From G963665925 sp963676345 (GTDB taxonomy: Bacteria; Bacillota; Clostridia; Peptostreptococcales; Acidaminobacteraceae), in the NCBI GenBank assembly GCA_963676345.2, contig CAXXTS010000002.1, forward strand, positions 496,001 to 560,000: a DNA stretch of 64,000 nt, written 5' to 3'. Shown here one piece after another: positions 25,697 to 33,092 of this stretch. The notes beneath the pieces are model-generated. The model did no database searches. It saw only the letters and a program-made list of their open reading frames with translations, and was not told the origin of the DNA. The translations under genes and the position numbers were made by a program. The first letter of the stretch is position 1; each line of letters begins with the position of its first letter.

Positions 25697-27688
25697 TTAA
25701 ACAGACAAATACGTTTTAATACGCTTAACAATTTGCTCTACATCAAAGCCAAAGTGTTTCATTAAGGTATCCCCAGGAGCTGACTCTCCGTAGTGGTCAA
25801 TACCTAAATTCAGACCATCAAGGCCCGTAAATTTCGCCCAGCCTGTCGTAATTCCCGCCTCGATAGACACACGATTTCTAGCAGCAGGTGGAAGTACTTC
25901 ATCTTTATAAAGCTGAGTTTGAACTTCAAACTGATCCATGCACAACATGCTGACAACGCGTGTATCCACGCCGGAACCTTTAAGAAGTTTTGCTGCTTTA
26001 ACAGCCAAGTCAACTTCTGAACCCGATGCCATTAAAATCACCTCTGGATGATCGCCATCTTCCTTCAGGAGTACATAGCCACCGTGGTGGGCACCACGGT
26101 GCACGCCTTCTTGTGGTTCAAGCGCTTGCCGTGAAAGAACAATGGCGGATGGCCCTTCGGTTCTTCTCAGGGCTTCAATCCATGCAACTGCTGTTTCCTT
26201 GCTGTCGCCTGGTCTAAATACAAAAAGATTAGGTATGCTTCTAAGCATCATGACATGTTCAATCGGTTGGTGGGTTGGGCCGTCTTCACCAACACCGATA
26301 CTGTCATGAGTAAAGACATATACGACCGGTTGTCCCATCAAAGCTGCCAACCTAATAGCAGGTTTCATATAGTCTGAAAATACGAGGAAGGTCGACCCAA
26401 ATGCACGCAGCCCACCATGCAGGGAAATACCGTTCATAATGGCGCCCATTGCATGTTCTCTGACACCAAAGAAAATATTAGCACCTTCTGGTGTATCCCA
26501 GTCAAAGTCTCCATAGCCTTTCAGATAGGTCTTTGTTGATGCGTTAAGGTCTGCCGAACCGCCAATGAGGTTGGGGACATGTTCTTTAACGATATTAATC
26601 ATTCTGCCACCGCTTGCGCGCGTTGCTTCCTTCTCTTTAAATTGATCCCATAGGTTGGGATGCTTGAGTAAAGACTCTGGCATTTCGTATTCATGCCATG
26701 TCTCCCATTTCTTCTTCATTTCAGGATAGGCTTCAAAGTAGGACTCTAGTTTTTCTTCCCATACAAAGCGTTCAATTTCACGCTTGTCTATGATGGACTT
26801 CATGTGACTGCTGACTTCATCTGGAACAAGGAACTGCTCTGACGGGTCCCAGCCCATGATTTCTTTGGTAAGTTCAAGTTCTTCAGTTCCAAGAGGCGCA
26901 CCGTGCACGCCAGACGTACCCGCTTTATTCGGGCTACCGTATCCAATAACGTTTTTCACTTTAATCAAAGTGGGTTTTGTCGTATCAATACGGGCCTTTT
27001 CAAGGGCACTTGAAATGCCGTCCATATCATTACCGTCAAGTACAGTGAGCACTTCCCAGCCATAGGCCTTGAAGCGCATTCCCACATCTTCAGTGAACGC
27101 CTTGTCTGTCCCGCCATCTATGGTGATGCCGTTGTCATCGTAAAGGACTATGAGCTTACCCAGCTTCAAATGTCCTGCAAGAGAACACGCTTCACTGGCA
27201 ACCCCTTCCATCAAATCCCCATCTCCAGCAATAACGTATGTGTAGTGGTCGATGATTCTATGGTTGGTTTTATTAAATGTAGCCCCAAGATGGCGCTCTG
27301 CTATAGCCAGTCCCACTGCGTTTGAAATACCTTGTCCCAGAGGCCCTGTAGTGGTTTCTACACCTGGTGTCATACCATACTCAGGATGTCCCGGAGTAAT
27401 TGAACCTAACTGTCTGAAAGACTGAAGATCTTCCAGCTTTACATCATATCCAAATAAATGAAGCAGTGCATAAATCAGCATGGACCCGTGTCCAGCCGAA
27501 AGCACAAAACGATCGCGATTGTCCCACGTTGGGTCTGTTGCACTGCCCTTTAGAAAGTCTTTCCACAAAACGTAAGCCATTGGTGCAGCGCCCATTGGAA
27601 GCCCTGGATGACCAGAGTTTGCCTTCTGTACACTGTCTGCTGCAAGCAGTCTAATGGTTTCTACTGTTTTTTGATCTATTGTTTTCAT
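25697..27688 (-). CDS. tkt: Transketolase
   Basis: Thiamine-diphosphate enzyme of the pentose phosphate pathway that moves two-carbon ketol units between sugar phosphates. It has 663 residues, the normal full length. Visible motifs are GHPGLPMGAAPMA and LSAGHGSMLIYALLH in the N-terminal half, the ThDP motif AGDGDLMEGVASEA, the Pyr-domain stretch FGVREHAMGAIMNG, and the phosphate-binding segment THDSIGVGEDGPTHQPIEH. The ATG at 27688 is preceded by GGAGG at 5 nt; in-frame codons further upstream have no ribosome site. It is transcribed alone, divergent from the HD-domain gene and ended by a strong hairpin. Confidence 0.97.
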   Translation of the reverse strand: MKTIDQKTVETIRLLAADSVQKANSGHPGLPMGAAPMAYVLWKDFLKGSATDPTWDNRDRFVLSAGHGSMLIYALLHLFGYDVKLEDLQSFRQLGSITPGHPEYGMTPGVETTTGPLGQGISNAVGLAIAERHLGATFNKTNHRIIDHYTYVIAGDGDLMEGVASEACSLAGHLKLGKLIVLYDDNGITIDGGTDKAFTEDVGMRFKAYGWEVLTVLDGNDMDGISSALEKARIDTTKPTLIKVKNVIGYGSPNKAGTSGVHGAPLGTEELELTKEIMGWDPSEQFLVPDEVSSHMKSIIDKREIERFVWEEKLESYFEAYPEMKKKWETWHEYEMPESLLKHPNLWDQFKEKEATRASGGRMINIVKEHVPNLIGGSADLNASTKTYLKGYGDFDWDTPEGANIFFGVREHAMGAIMNGISLHGGLRAFGSTFLVFSDYMKPAIRLAALMGQPVVYVFTHDSIGVGEDGPTHQPIEHVMMLRSIPNLFVFRPGDSKETAVAWIEALRRTEGPSAIVLSRQALEPQEGVHRGAHHGGYVLLKEDGDHPEVILMASGSEVDLAVKAAKLLKGSGVDTRVVSMLCMDQFEVQTQLYKDEVLPPAARNRVSIEAGITTGWAKFTGLDGLNLGIDHYGESAPGDTLMKHFGFDVEQIVKRIKTYLSV

Positions 27689-27829
27689 ATGCACCTCCAA
27701 GTTTTTTCCTTGATAAAGGCAGATGCCTTTCATGGTGCATATACCCTTTTCACTCCCCTTTCACACACGCTATAATACAGTATTATGGTAGTTTTCATGT
27801 TTTTTGGGCATATATACCATATCAACAAG

Positions 27830-27858
27830 TTGGACCTAAATACCGTATAGAATATAAA
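27830..27858 (+). promoter_or_regulatory. Promoter of the HD-domain gene
   Basis: On the plus strand there is a -35 TTGGAC (27830-27835), a 17-nt spacer and a -10 TATAAA (27853-27858), predicting a start about 33 nt before the ATG at 27898. Confidence 0.6.
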
Positions 27859-27897
27859 CGCTGGGACGGACTTAGGTCAAAATAAGGATGTGATGAT

Positions 27898-28434
27898 ATG
27901 AGACTTTATGAAGCTATTCAGCTTGCTCTGAATGCACACGACAACCAACTTCGTAAATTAGATGGCGACATATATGCTGCACATCCTATTGAAGTCGGCA
28001 TGATTTTACAGGGGCTAGACGTCAGCGAAGACGTCGTCATAGCCGGGATATTACATGACACCGTAGAAGATACGGCGGTCACGCTGAAACAAATTGAAAT
28101 GCAGTTTGGAAAAACCGTGTCTCATCTGGTTAAAGGGTGCTCTGAACCCGATAAGAACCTGCCTTGGAAAACACGCAAGGAATATATGCTCGATTTTGTA
28201 ATAAACCAAGCGGATTATAACACCAAGCTGATTATTCTTGCAGATAAACTCAGCAATATAAGGAGTGTATATCGTAACCTCGAAACCATGGGGGATACTC
28301 TTTGGGACAAGTTCAATGCAGGCTATGAAGATCAGAAATGGTATAGTATTGAAATGTGTCGCGCTCTGAAGGCGCTTTCAGGGCTTGCAATTTACGAGGA
28401 GTATTGTCACTATTTAAAACTGGTTTTTGGGTAG
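27898..28434 (+). CDS. Stand-alone HD-domain protein, SpoT/MESH1-like (putative alarmone hydrolase)
   Basis: A 178-residue protein made of one HD domain with the residue pattern of SpoT/Rel hydrolases: Arg19 (LRKLDG), His29 (YAAHPIEV), His53-Asp54 and Glu57-Asp58 (ILHDTVEDT), and Asp116 (LADKLSNIRS). In the Rel/SpoT family these bind manganese and the guanine nucleotide and remove pyrophosphate from (p)ppGpp. No synthetase, TGS or ACT domain is attached, so it would be a small alarmone hydrolase or act on a related nucleotide. The ATG at 27898 is preceded by a weak AAGGA site. It is one of the few plus-strand genes. The substrate is inferred from motifs only. Confidence 0.8.
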   Translation: MRLYEAIQLALNAHDNQLRKLDGDIYAAHPIEVGMILQGLDVSEDVVIAGILHDTVEDTAVTLKQIEMQFGKTVSHLVKGCSEPDKNLPWKTRKEYMLDFVINQADYNTKLIILADKLSNIRSVYRNLETMGDTLWDKFNAGYEDQKWYSIEMCRALKALSGLAIYEEYCHYLKLVFG

Positions 28435-28445
28435 TGCGAGCATGG

Positions 28446-28518
28446 GTGTGAACACAACTGCATTTAAACTATGAACAGTACCGTGCAACCTCCGGTTGCC
28501 CTGGTCGCTAGTCGCGCC
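28446..28518. repeat. 73-bp direct repeat, copy 1
   Basis: First of two copies 104 bp apart. Each begins GTGTGAACACAA (palindrome-like) followed by a variable 14-bp A+T-rich stretch, then a 48-bp block identical in both copies (from ATGAACAGTACC to the end). The block holds a small stem GCAACC/GGTTGC with a 3-nt loop, and GTCGC twice. It is more G+C-rich than the surrounding intergenic DNA. I do not recognise it as a known RNA family or insertion element. Confidence 0.85.
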
Positions 28519-28549
28519 ATAGAGAATTAAAGAGCAGGGCCTCGATTTT

Positions 28550-28622
28550 GTGTGAACACAATTATACTTAAAATATGAACAGTACCGTGCAACCTCCGGT
28601 TGCCCTGGTCGCTAGTCGCGCC
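28550..28622. repeat. 73-bp direct repeat, copy 2
   Basis: Second copy, 31 bp after copy 1. Its left end is part of a perfect 14-bp palindrome (TTGTGTGAACACAA, 28548-28561), which copy 1 keeps only in part. The 48-bp core is unchanged. A very long hairpin starts 6 bp to the right, so a plus-strand transcript from the HD gene would carry both copies before ending. Confidence 0.85.
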
Positions 28623-28628
28623 CAATAT

Positions 28629-28690
28629 AAAAGAGTATAAAAGCCTACAGTTAACCCTATCGGCTGAACTGTAGGCTCTTATACTCTTTT
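28629..28690 (+). terminator. Long hairpin terminator after the repeat region
   Basis: A 24-bp stem with a single mismatch (28629-28652 with 28667-28690) and a 14-nt loop. It is probably the terminator of the plus-strand HD-gene transcript, followed by a pyrimidine-rich tail; the outer A/T pairs let it work in both directions. Confidence 0.7.
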
Positions 28691-28719
28691 ATGCTGTTCT
28701 TTGTCTTTTTCGTAAAGAA

Positions 28720-28745
28720 AAACACCATGCTCGGGCATGGTGTTT
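28720..28745 (-). terminator. Terminator-like hairpin, minus orientation
   Basis: A perfect 11-bp stem (28720-28730 with 28735-28745) with a TCGG loop, followed on the minus strand by TTCTTTACG. It lies about 240 bp past ptsI and could be the final stop of the PTS operon. Between it and ptsI (28746-28986) I see no convincing gene. Confidence 0.65.
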
Positions 28746-28933
28746 AAGGGGGCTTGAATATGATAAAAGGGGGGATTAATAATCTTTTTTCAAGCTTATG
28801 TTTTACAACACTCAACATAGATAGAATAACAAAGTCAGTGCCTCTATGCCATTACAAAAGTATGAACCTTGCATTAAGGTTTTGTTATATAAATGCCTTG
28901 TTTTTTGCTTTTTCGTAAAAGGTTTACGTATAG

Positions 28934-28956
28934 AAAAAGCCCTGAAATGGGAAGGG
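28934..28956 (-). terminator. Weak terminator candidate after ptsI
   Basis: A short CCCT/AGGG stem (28940-28943 with 28953-28956) is followed on the minus strand by CTTTTTCT. It is only four pairs long, so read-through to the stronger hairpin at 28720-28745 is likely. Confidence 0.35.
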
Positions 28957-28986
28957 TAACCCACCAGAACTTTTTCATGCCATATT

Positions 28987-30600
28987 TTAAGCCAAGGACC
29001 TTACAAACTTTCTTGATTCCAGCACTTTTGCCGGTGACATGGAGATTTCATCAATACCCCATTCAATAAGCTTTTCAATCATGCGTGTATCTGCTGCTGC
29101 ATTGCCACACATGCCAACCCACACATTTCTTTCATTGCCTGTCTGAACCACATGCTTTACAAGGTTCAGAACTGCTGGATGCATATAGTCATATAAGTCT
29201 GCTATTTCGCTGTTCTGACGATCTACTGCCAGCGTGTACTGTGTTAAGTCATTTGTGCCTATGCTGAAGAAATCTACATGGTCAGCAAAGCTGTCCGCCA
29301 GAATAGCTGCTGAAGGTATTTCTACCATGATTCCAAGGGGGACATCCCCACAGAATGCTTTCCCCTCTTGCGCGAGTTCTTCCTTTACCTCCTGCACAAT
29401 GGCTTTTGCTTTTAGAAATTCCTCAACCGAGGATATCATTGGGAACATTATTTTCGCATTCCCTGATACAGCCGCTTGAAGAATGGCTGAAATTTGTGTT
29501 TTAAATATATCTGTCTCTTTCAGACAATACCGGATGGCTCTATATCCAAGAAACGGATTGGCTTCACTTGGAATGTTCAGGTAACTGACTTCCTTGTCCC
29601 CCCCGATATCCATGGTTCTAAAGATAACTGTTTTTTCACCCAGCCCCTTTAGAATGCGACTGTAAATATCAATTTGTTCCGCCTCAGTTGGCGGCTGTGT
29701 TCTATTCATATAGATGAACTCAGTCCTGAAGAGGCCGACACCCTCAGCATCATTTTTTAGCACTGCCTCAATATCCTCTGGCCCTGCAATATTAGCTGCT
29801 ATTTCAACTGATTTTCCAGATTTCGTCACAGAAGACAGACCAATATATGCCTTCAAGGCATGACGTTCAGCTTCATAGTCACGCTTTTTCTGCTCATAAT
29901 TTGCAATGTCTTCATCTGAAGATGCGGCAATAATTTCCCCTGCCAGCCCATCAATGACTATACGGGCTCCCTCTTCTAGGTGACTTAGTCCATTCCCACA
30001 CCCTACAATTGCAGGAATACCCAGTGATTGTGCGAGAATAGCTGTGTGAGAAGTCTCGCCACCCGTCATCATCAGCATGCCTGCCAGTTTTCCCCGTTCA
30101 ACTTCTAGCGTGTCTGAAGGGGTGATTTCCTCAGCTACCAAAATAACCGGGTCAGTACTATGGTCTAGACCACTTTGACTTTTACCTGAAAGAATGCCCA
30201 TAACCCGCTTCTTTAAATCACGTACATCTAGCGCTCTTTGCTTAAGATAGGGGTCGTCTAAAGATTCAAACATGTTTATAGTCTGGTCATATACTCTTTC
30301 ACAAGCCGAAAGTGCCGTTAGGCACTCTGAGCTAATACTTTCTTTTATCGGATCAATAATGCTCGGGTCAGTGAGCATCATTAAATGTGCTTCAAAAATT
30401 TCTGCTTCGTGTTTTCCTGCTTCATCTTCGGTTTTTGCCTTAAGACCTTCAAGCTGGCTCTGCGCAGTCACAAGTGCGCCGTTTAAAGCTGACAATTCCA
30501 TTTCTACATTGTCCGTTTTAACCACGCCAATTTCAGCAAGTGACTCTATCCACTTTACCCGACCTATGGCTATACCTTTTTGAACAACTTGCCCACTCAA
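28987..30600 (-). CDS. ptsI: Phosphoenolpyruvate-protein phosphotransferase (PTS enzyme I)
   Basis: First enzyme of the phosphotransferase system: takes phosphate from phosphoenolpyruvate onto a histidine and passes it to HPr. The active residue is His185 in GGETSHTAILAQSLG. The PEP-binding C-terminal half has GVGLFRTEFIYMN, PFLGYRAIRYCL and FFSIGTNDLTQYTLAVDR. The 537 residues are a little short of the usual 570 or so. The start is a TTG at 30600 with AGGTGA in front. ptsI begins 8 bp after ptsH and is the last gene of the sugar-alcohol cluster. Having the general PTS genes inside a sugar-specific operon is unusual but known. Confidence 0.95.
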   Translation of the reverse strand: MSGQVVQKGIAIGRVKWIESLAEIGVVKTDNVEMELSALNGALVTAQSQLEGLKAKTEDEAGKHEAEIFEAHLMMLTDPSIIDPIKESISSECLTALSACERVYDQTINMFESLDDPYLKQRALDVRDLKKRVMGILSGKSQSGLDHSTDPVILVAEEITPSDTLEVERGKLAGMLMMTGGETSHTAILAQSLGIPAIVGCGNGLSHLEEGARIVIDGLAGEIIAASSDEDIANYEQKKRDYEAERHALKAYIGLSSVTKSGKSVEIAANIAGPEDIEAVLKNDAEGVGLFRTEFIYMNRTQPPTEAEQIDIYSRILKGLGEKTVIFRTMDIGGDKEVSYLNIPSEANPFLGYRAIRYCLKETDIFKTQISAILQAAVSGNAKIMFPMISSVEEFLKAKAIVQEVKEELAQEGKAFCGDVPLGIMVEIPSAAILADSFADHVDFFSIGTNDLTQYTLAVDRQNSEIADLYDYMHPAVLNLVKHVVQTGNERNVWVGMCGNAAADTRMIEKLIEWGIDEISMSPAKVLESRKFVRSLA

Positions 30601-30608
30601 AAGATCAC

Positions 30609-30872
30609 CTACTCGCCGAAATTGTTGTCAAACAGCTGACCGATTTCACGTACTGCTGCTTCAGCATCTGGACCATCTGCCTGCAGCAATAGTTCAGTGC
30701 CGCCTTTAGCACCTAGGCTCAATATACCAATCACACTCTTGCAATCAATTTTTTTCGTACCGAATATCATTTCAACTTTTGACTTATACTTTGTTGCTGA
30801 CTTCGTAATGAGACTTGCAGGTCTCGCATGGATACCATGTCCGTTATTCACTGTGACTTTTCTTTTAATCAT
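30609..30872 (-). CDS. ptsH: Phosphocarrier protein HPr
   Basis: An 87-residue carrier that receives phosphate from enzyme I and hands it to the sugar-specific IIA domains. His15 (NGHGIHARPAS) is the phosphorylated residue. Ser46 (KSVIGILSLG) is the site used by HPr kinase in Firmicutes to make the CcpA co-repressor, so this HPr can work in both transport and carbon catabolite repression. The ATG at 30872 is preceded by AAGGAG. It lies 12 bp after the dehydrogenase gene and 8 bp before ptsI, in one operon. Confidence 0.97.
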   Translation of the reverse strand: MIKRKVTVNNGHGIHARPASLITKSATKYKSKVEMIFGTKKIDCKSVIGILSLGAKGGTELLLQADGPDAEAAVREIGQLFDNNFGE

Positions 30873-30884
30873 AGTTTGATCTCC

Positions 30885-32144
30885 TTAAATTTGTTTCATG
30901 TTCTCAAGTAGGTAGTTTTCAGCCTCAAGATTCCAAAGACCGTTTGTCTTTGCAACACACTTTGCAAGTTCTTTGTAGACTGGATCTGTTTCCCCAAGTT
31001 TTTCAAAATCATCAATCGCAGTCAGCGGCATGTCGATTGTTGTATAAATCAGCTTTTTACCGCCTGTTAGATTCGGCATATTCACGATGGCATCTGCTGC
31101 GGCATTGAGACCACCAATGTGTGTAACCATAACCGCTGGATTGATTTTCTCTTGTGCTGTTTTGTCTAGAGATTCAATCATGTCGTCTGTATTACCGCCC
31201 GTTGTACCAACGATATGCGTCTGCTTATAATGCACATTGTAATAGTTAAACTCAGCGCTGAATGTTTCATCTGTAGGGCCTGCAAAAAAGTTCAGGCAAC
31301 CGTCAAAGCGTAAAAGTTTATCTGCTGTTTCAAGCAGAGGCTTAACCGGTGCATAAACAAAAACATCATCATAGCCTTCTTGGTTTGAAAAAGCCATAAG
31401 TGTTTCGTAAGTGTCGACTTCTGAACCGTCCACATAAACAAGCTCAACACCGTTTTTCGCAGCTTCCTCTACAGAGATGATTTCTGCAGCACGTGCTAGT
31501 CTTTCCTTGTTTATATCTACAACTGCCAATCTTTTGGGACGCTTGTCATTGTTTACAATATAGTCTATTGCGCCAAGTCCCATAGGACCTGTACCTGCTA
31601 GAATTGCCATATTGCCGCCGTTTTCAATACCCATTTTGTGCTCGTAGACACCAAATTCTCTATGGTACTGTGCATTAAAGGCACCAATGATGCATGACAT
31701 AGGCTCTGCAAGAGAGGCGTTGAAGTAACCTTCACCATCATACTTAAGCAGGCATCCCAGTTCCATAACTTCATTTGGAATAACTGTATATGTCATATTC
31801 CCGCCGAAAAACTCATACGAATAACCAGGTGAATCCGGCCTGCCCTGCCAGTTTAGTGCCGGTTGAATAGCGTACTTTTCGCCTACTTTAAATTGGTCAG
31901 CCCATTTTTTTCCGACCTTTATAATTTCACCTGCAAACTCATGTCCTGTGATGATTGGGTTTGTAGAAATGTTATTTGGCACACGTCTATGACCTTCTCC
32001 GAGTTTTGCGGCTTTATATGTTGACATGCACAAGCTGTTTGTCACAACTGATGCGAGTATTTCATCATCTTTGATTTCTGGAATTTCAAATTCATCCATT
32101 GAGACCTTGAGCGGCCCATGCATTCTAACGCCTTTTACTTTCAT
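30885..32144 (-). CDS. Zinc-dependent sugar-phosphate dehydrogenase, L-sorbose-1-phosphate reductase (SorE)-like
   Basis: A 419-residue medium-chain dehydrogenase. Catalytic zinc ligands Cys39 (TNSLCMSTYK), His68 and Glu69 (ITGHEFAGE) are present; the structural-zinc loop with four cysteines is not. The cofactor motif is LAGTGPMGLGAIDY. From memory of the SorE family, long stretches agree (FFAGPTDETFSAEFNYYNVHY, GTTGGNTDDM, THIGGLNAAADA), so it most likely acts on the carbon next to a phosphate-bearing carbon of a hexitol phosphate. In this operon (MtlA-type PTS, FruK, no MtlD) mannitol 1-phosphate to fructose 1-phosphate is a plausible reaction; glucitol 6-phosphate/L-sorbose 1-phosphate is the alternative. 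The ribosome site AGGAGG overlaps the fruK stop region. Confidence 0.82.
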   Translation of the reverse strand: MKVKGVRMHGPLKVSMDEFEIPEIKDDEILASVVTNSLCMSTYKAAKLGEGHRRVPNNISTNPIITGHEFAGEIIKVGKKWADQFKVGEKYAIQPALNWQGRPDSPGYSYEFFGGNMTYTVIPNEVMELGCLLKYDGEGYFNASLAEPMSCIIGAFNAQYHREFGVYEHKMGIENGGNMAILAGTGPMGLGAIDYIVNNDKRPKRLAVVDINKERLARAAEIISVEEAAKNGVELVYVDGSEVDTYETLMAFSNQEGYDDVFVYAPVKPLLETADKLLRFDGCLNFFAGPTDETFSAEFNYYNVHYKQTHIVGTTGGNTDDMIESLDKTAQEKINPAVMVTHIGGLNAAADAIVNMPNLTGGKKLIYTTIDMPLTAIDDFEKLGETDPVYKELAKCVAKTNGLWNLEAENYLLENMKQI

Positions 32145-32153
32145 GGCTTCCTC

Positions 32154-33083
32154 CTAAATTTCCTCATAACTGACTTGTCTGGATAAATCATATACCTGAT
32201 TTAACTTGGGCGGCTGTGTGCCTTCCATACATACTTTTGCTGCAGATGCGCCGATGGACAAACGGATGATTTCCTCAAATGGCAGCTTCTTGTCAACGCC
32301 ATAGCATATTGCACCCAGCATAGAGTCTCCTGCACCTACGGTTCCTTTAACATCTACCTTTAAGCCACTTGCCTTATAGGTTTTTTCTCGTGTGACAAAT
32401 AATGCGCCTTCTTTTCCAAGGGATACAGCAACAAGGTCCGTACCATATTCTATAAACTCTTTTGCAACTTCTATAATTTCAGCTTCACCGTCTAGTTTTC
32501 GACTTGCAAACCGCTCTAACTCATCGATATTTGGCTTAATGATTTTAGGCCCTGCCTTTACACCGTGCTCAAGGAGCTCACCATCGGCATCCAGTACAGC
32601 GGTTGCACCAATATTTTGAACACGTTCTATCAGTGTTTTATATATGTCTTTTGAGATGCCGGGCGGCACACTCCCCGTGAACACGACCACACTTTGACTG
32701 GTCACGTAGTTTAGGAGCTTTTTCTCGAAGAGAGCAAGTTGTGTAGAATTAACAGCGGAACCTGAGTCATTGATATCTGTATAGGCTTGTGTTCGCGGAT
32801 CAACAATTTTGATATTGGTACGCGTTTCACCGTCAATTTCAACATCAACCAAACTGATGCGCTCCCGCTCCAGCTCAGAACGAATAAATTCACCGCTTGA
32901 ACCGCCTAAAAAAGCAAATGTTTTTGTTCTGCCTCCAAGCTCACGTACGACCTTTGAAACATTAATGCCCTTTCCTGCTGCATCTAGTCTAGACTTCGAA
33001 ATTCGATTCACTTTATCTATACAAAAATCATCAATAACAACTGTTTTATCAATAGCTGGATTCATTGTCAGTGTTATAATCAT
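32154..33083 (-). CDS. fruK: 1-Phosphofructokinase (PfkB family)
   Basis: A 309-residue kinase that phosphorylates fructose 1-phosphate at C6 to fructose 1,6-bisphosphate. It has the LacC/FruK start MIITLTMNPAIDKTV, the substrate segment AAGKGINVSKVVRELGG, VVFTGSVPPGI, and the catalytic Asp253 in GTVGAGDSMLG. Tagatose 6-phosphate kinase (LacC) is close in sequence and cannot be fully excluded. The gene lies between the IICBA permease (9-bp gap) and the SorE-like gene (9-bp gap). A FruK is expected in fructose operons, but here the permeases are of mannitol type, which raises the question of where fructose 1-phosphate comes from. Confidence 0.9.
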   Translation of the reverse strand: MIITLTMNPAIDKTVVIDDFCIDKVNRISKSRLDAAGKGINVSKVVRELGGRTKTFAFLGGSSGEFIRSELERERISLVDVEIDGETRTNIKIVDPRTQAYTDINDSGSAVNSTQLALFEKKLLNYVTSQSVVVFTGSVPPGISKDIYKTLIERVQNIGATAVLDADGELLEHGVKAGPKIIKPNIDELERFASRKLDGEAEIIEVAKEFIEYGTDLVAVSLGKEGALFVTREKTYKASGLKVDVKGTVGAGDSMLGAICYGVDKKLPFEEIIRLSIGASAAKVCMEGTQPPKLNQVYDLSRQVSYEEI

Positions 33084-33092
33084 TCGCTTCTC

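Noticed and set aside
28446..28622. Known riboswitch classes (cyclic di-GMP, glycine, guanidine, SAM) for the duplicated element.
   Set aside because: The conserved cores of these classes as I know them are not present on either strand.
28760..28918. A 52-codon plus-strand frame with AAGGGGG upstream, in the hairpin region.
   Set aside because: No recognisable domain, no promoter seen, and biased Phe/Leu content from A+T-rich DNA; the ribosome-site-like run may be chance. Conservation would be needed to support it.
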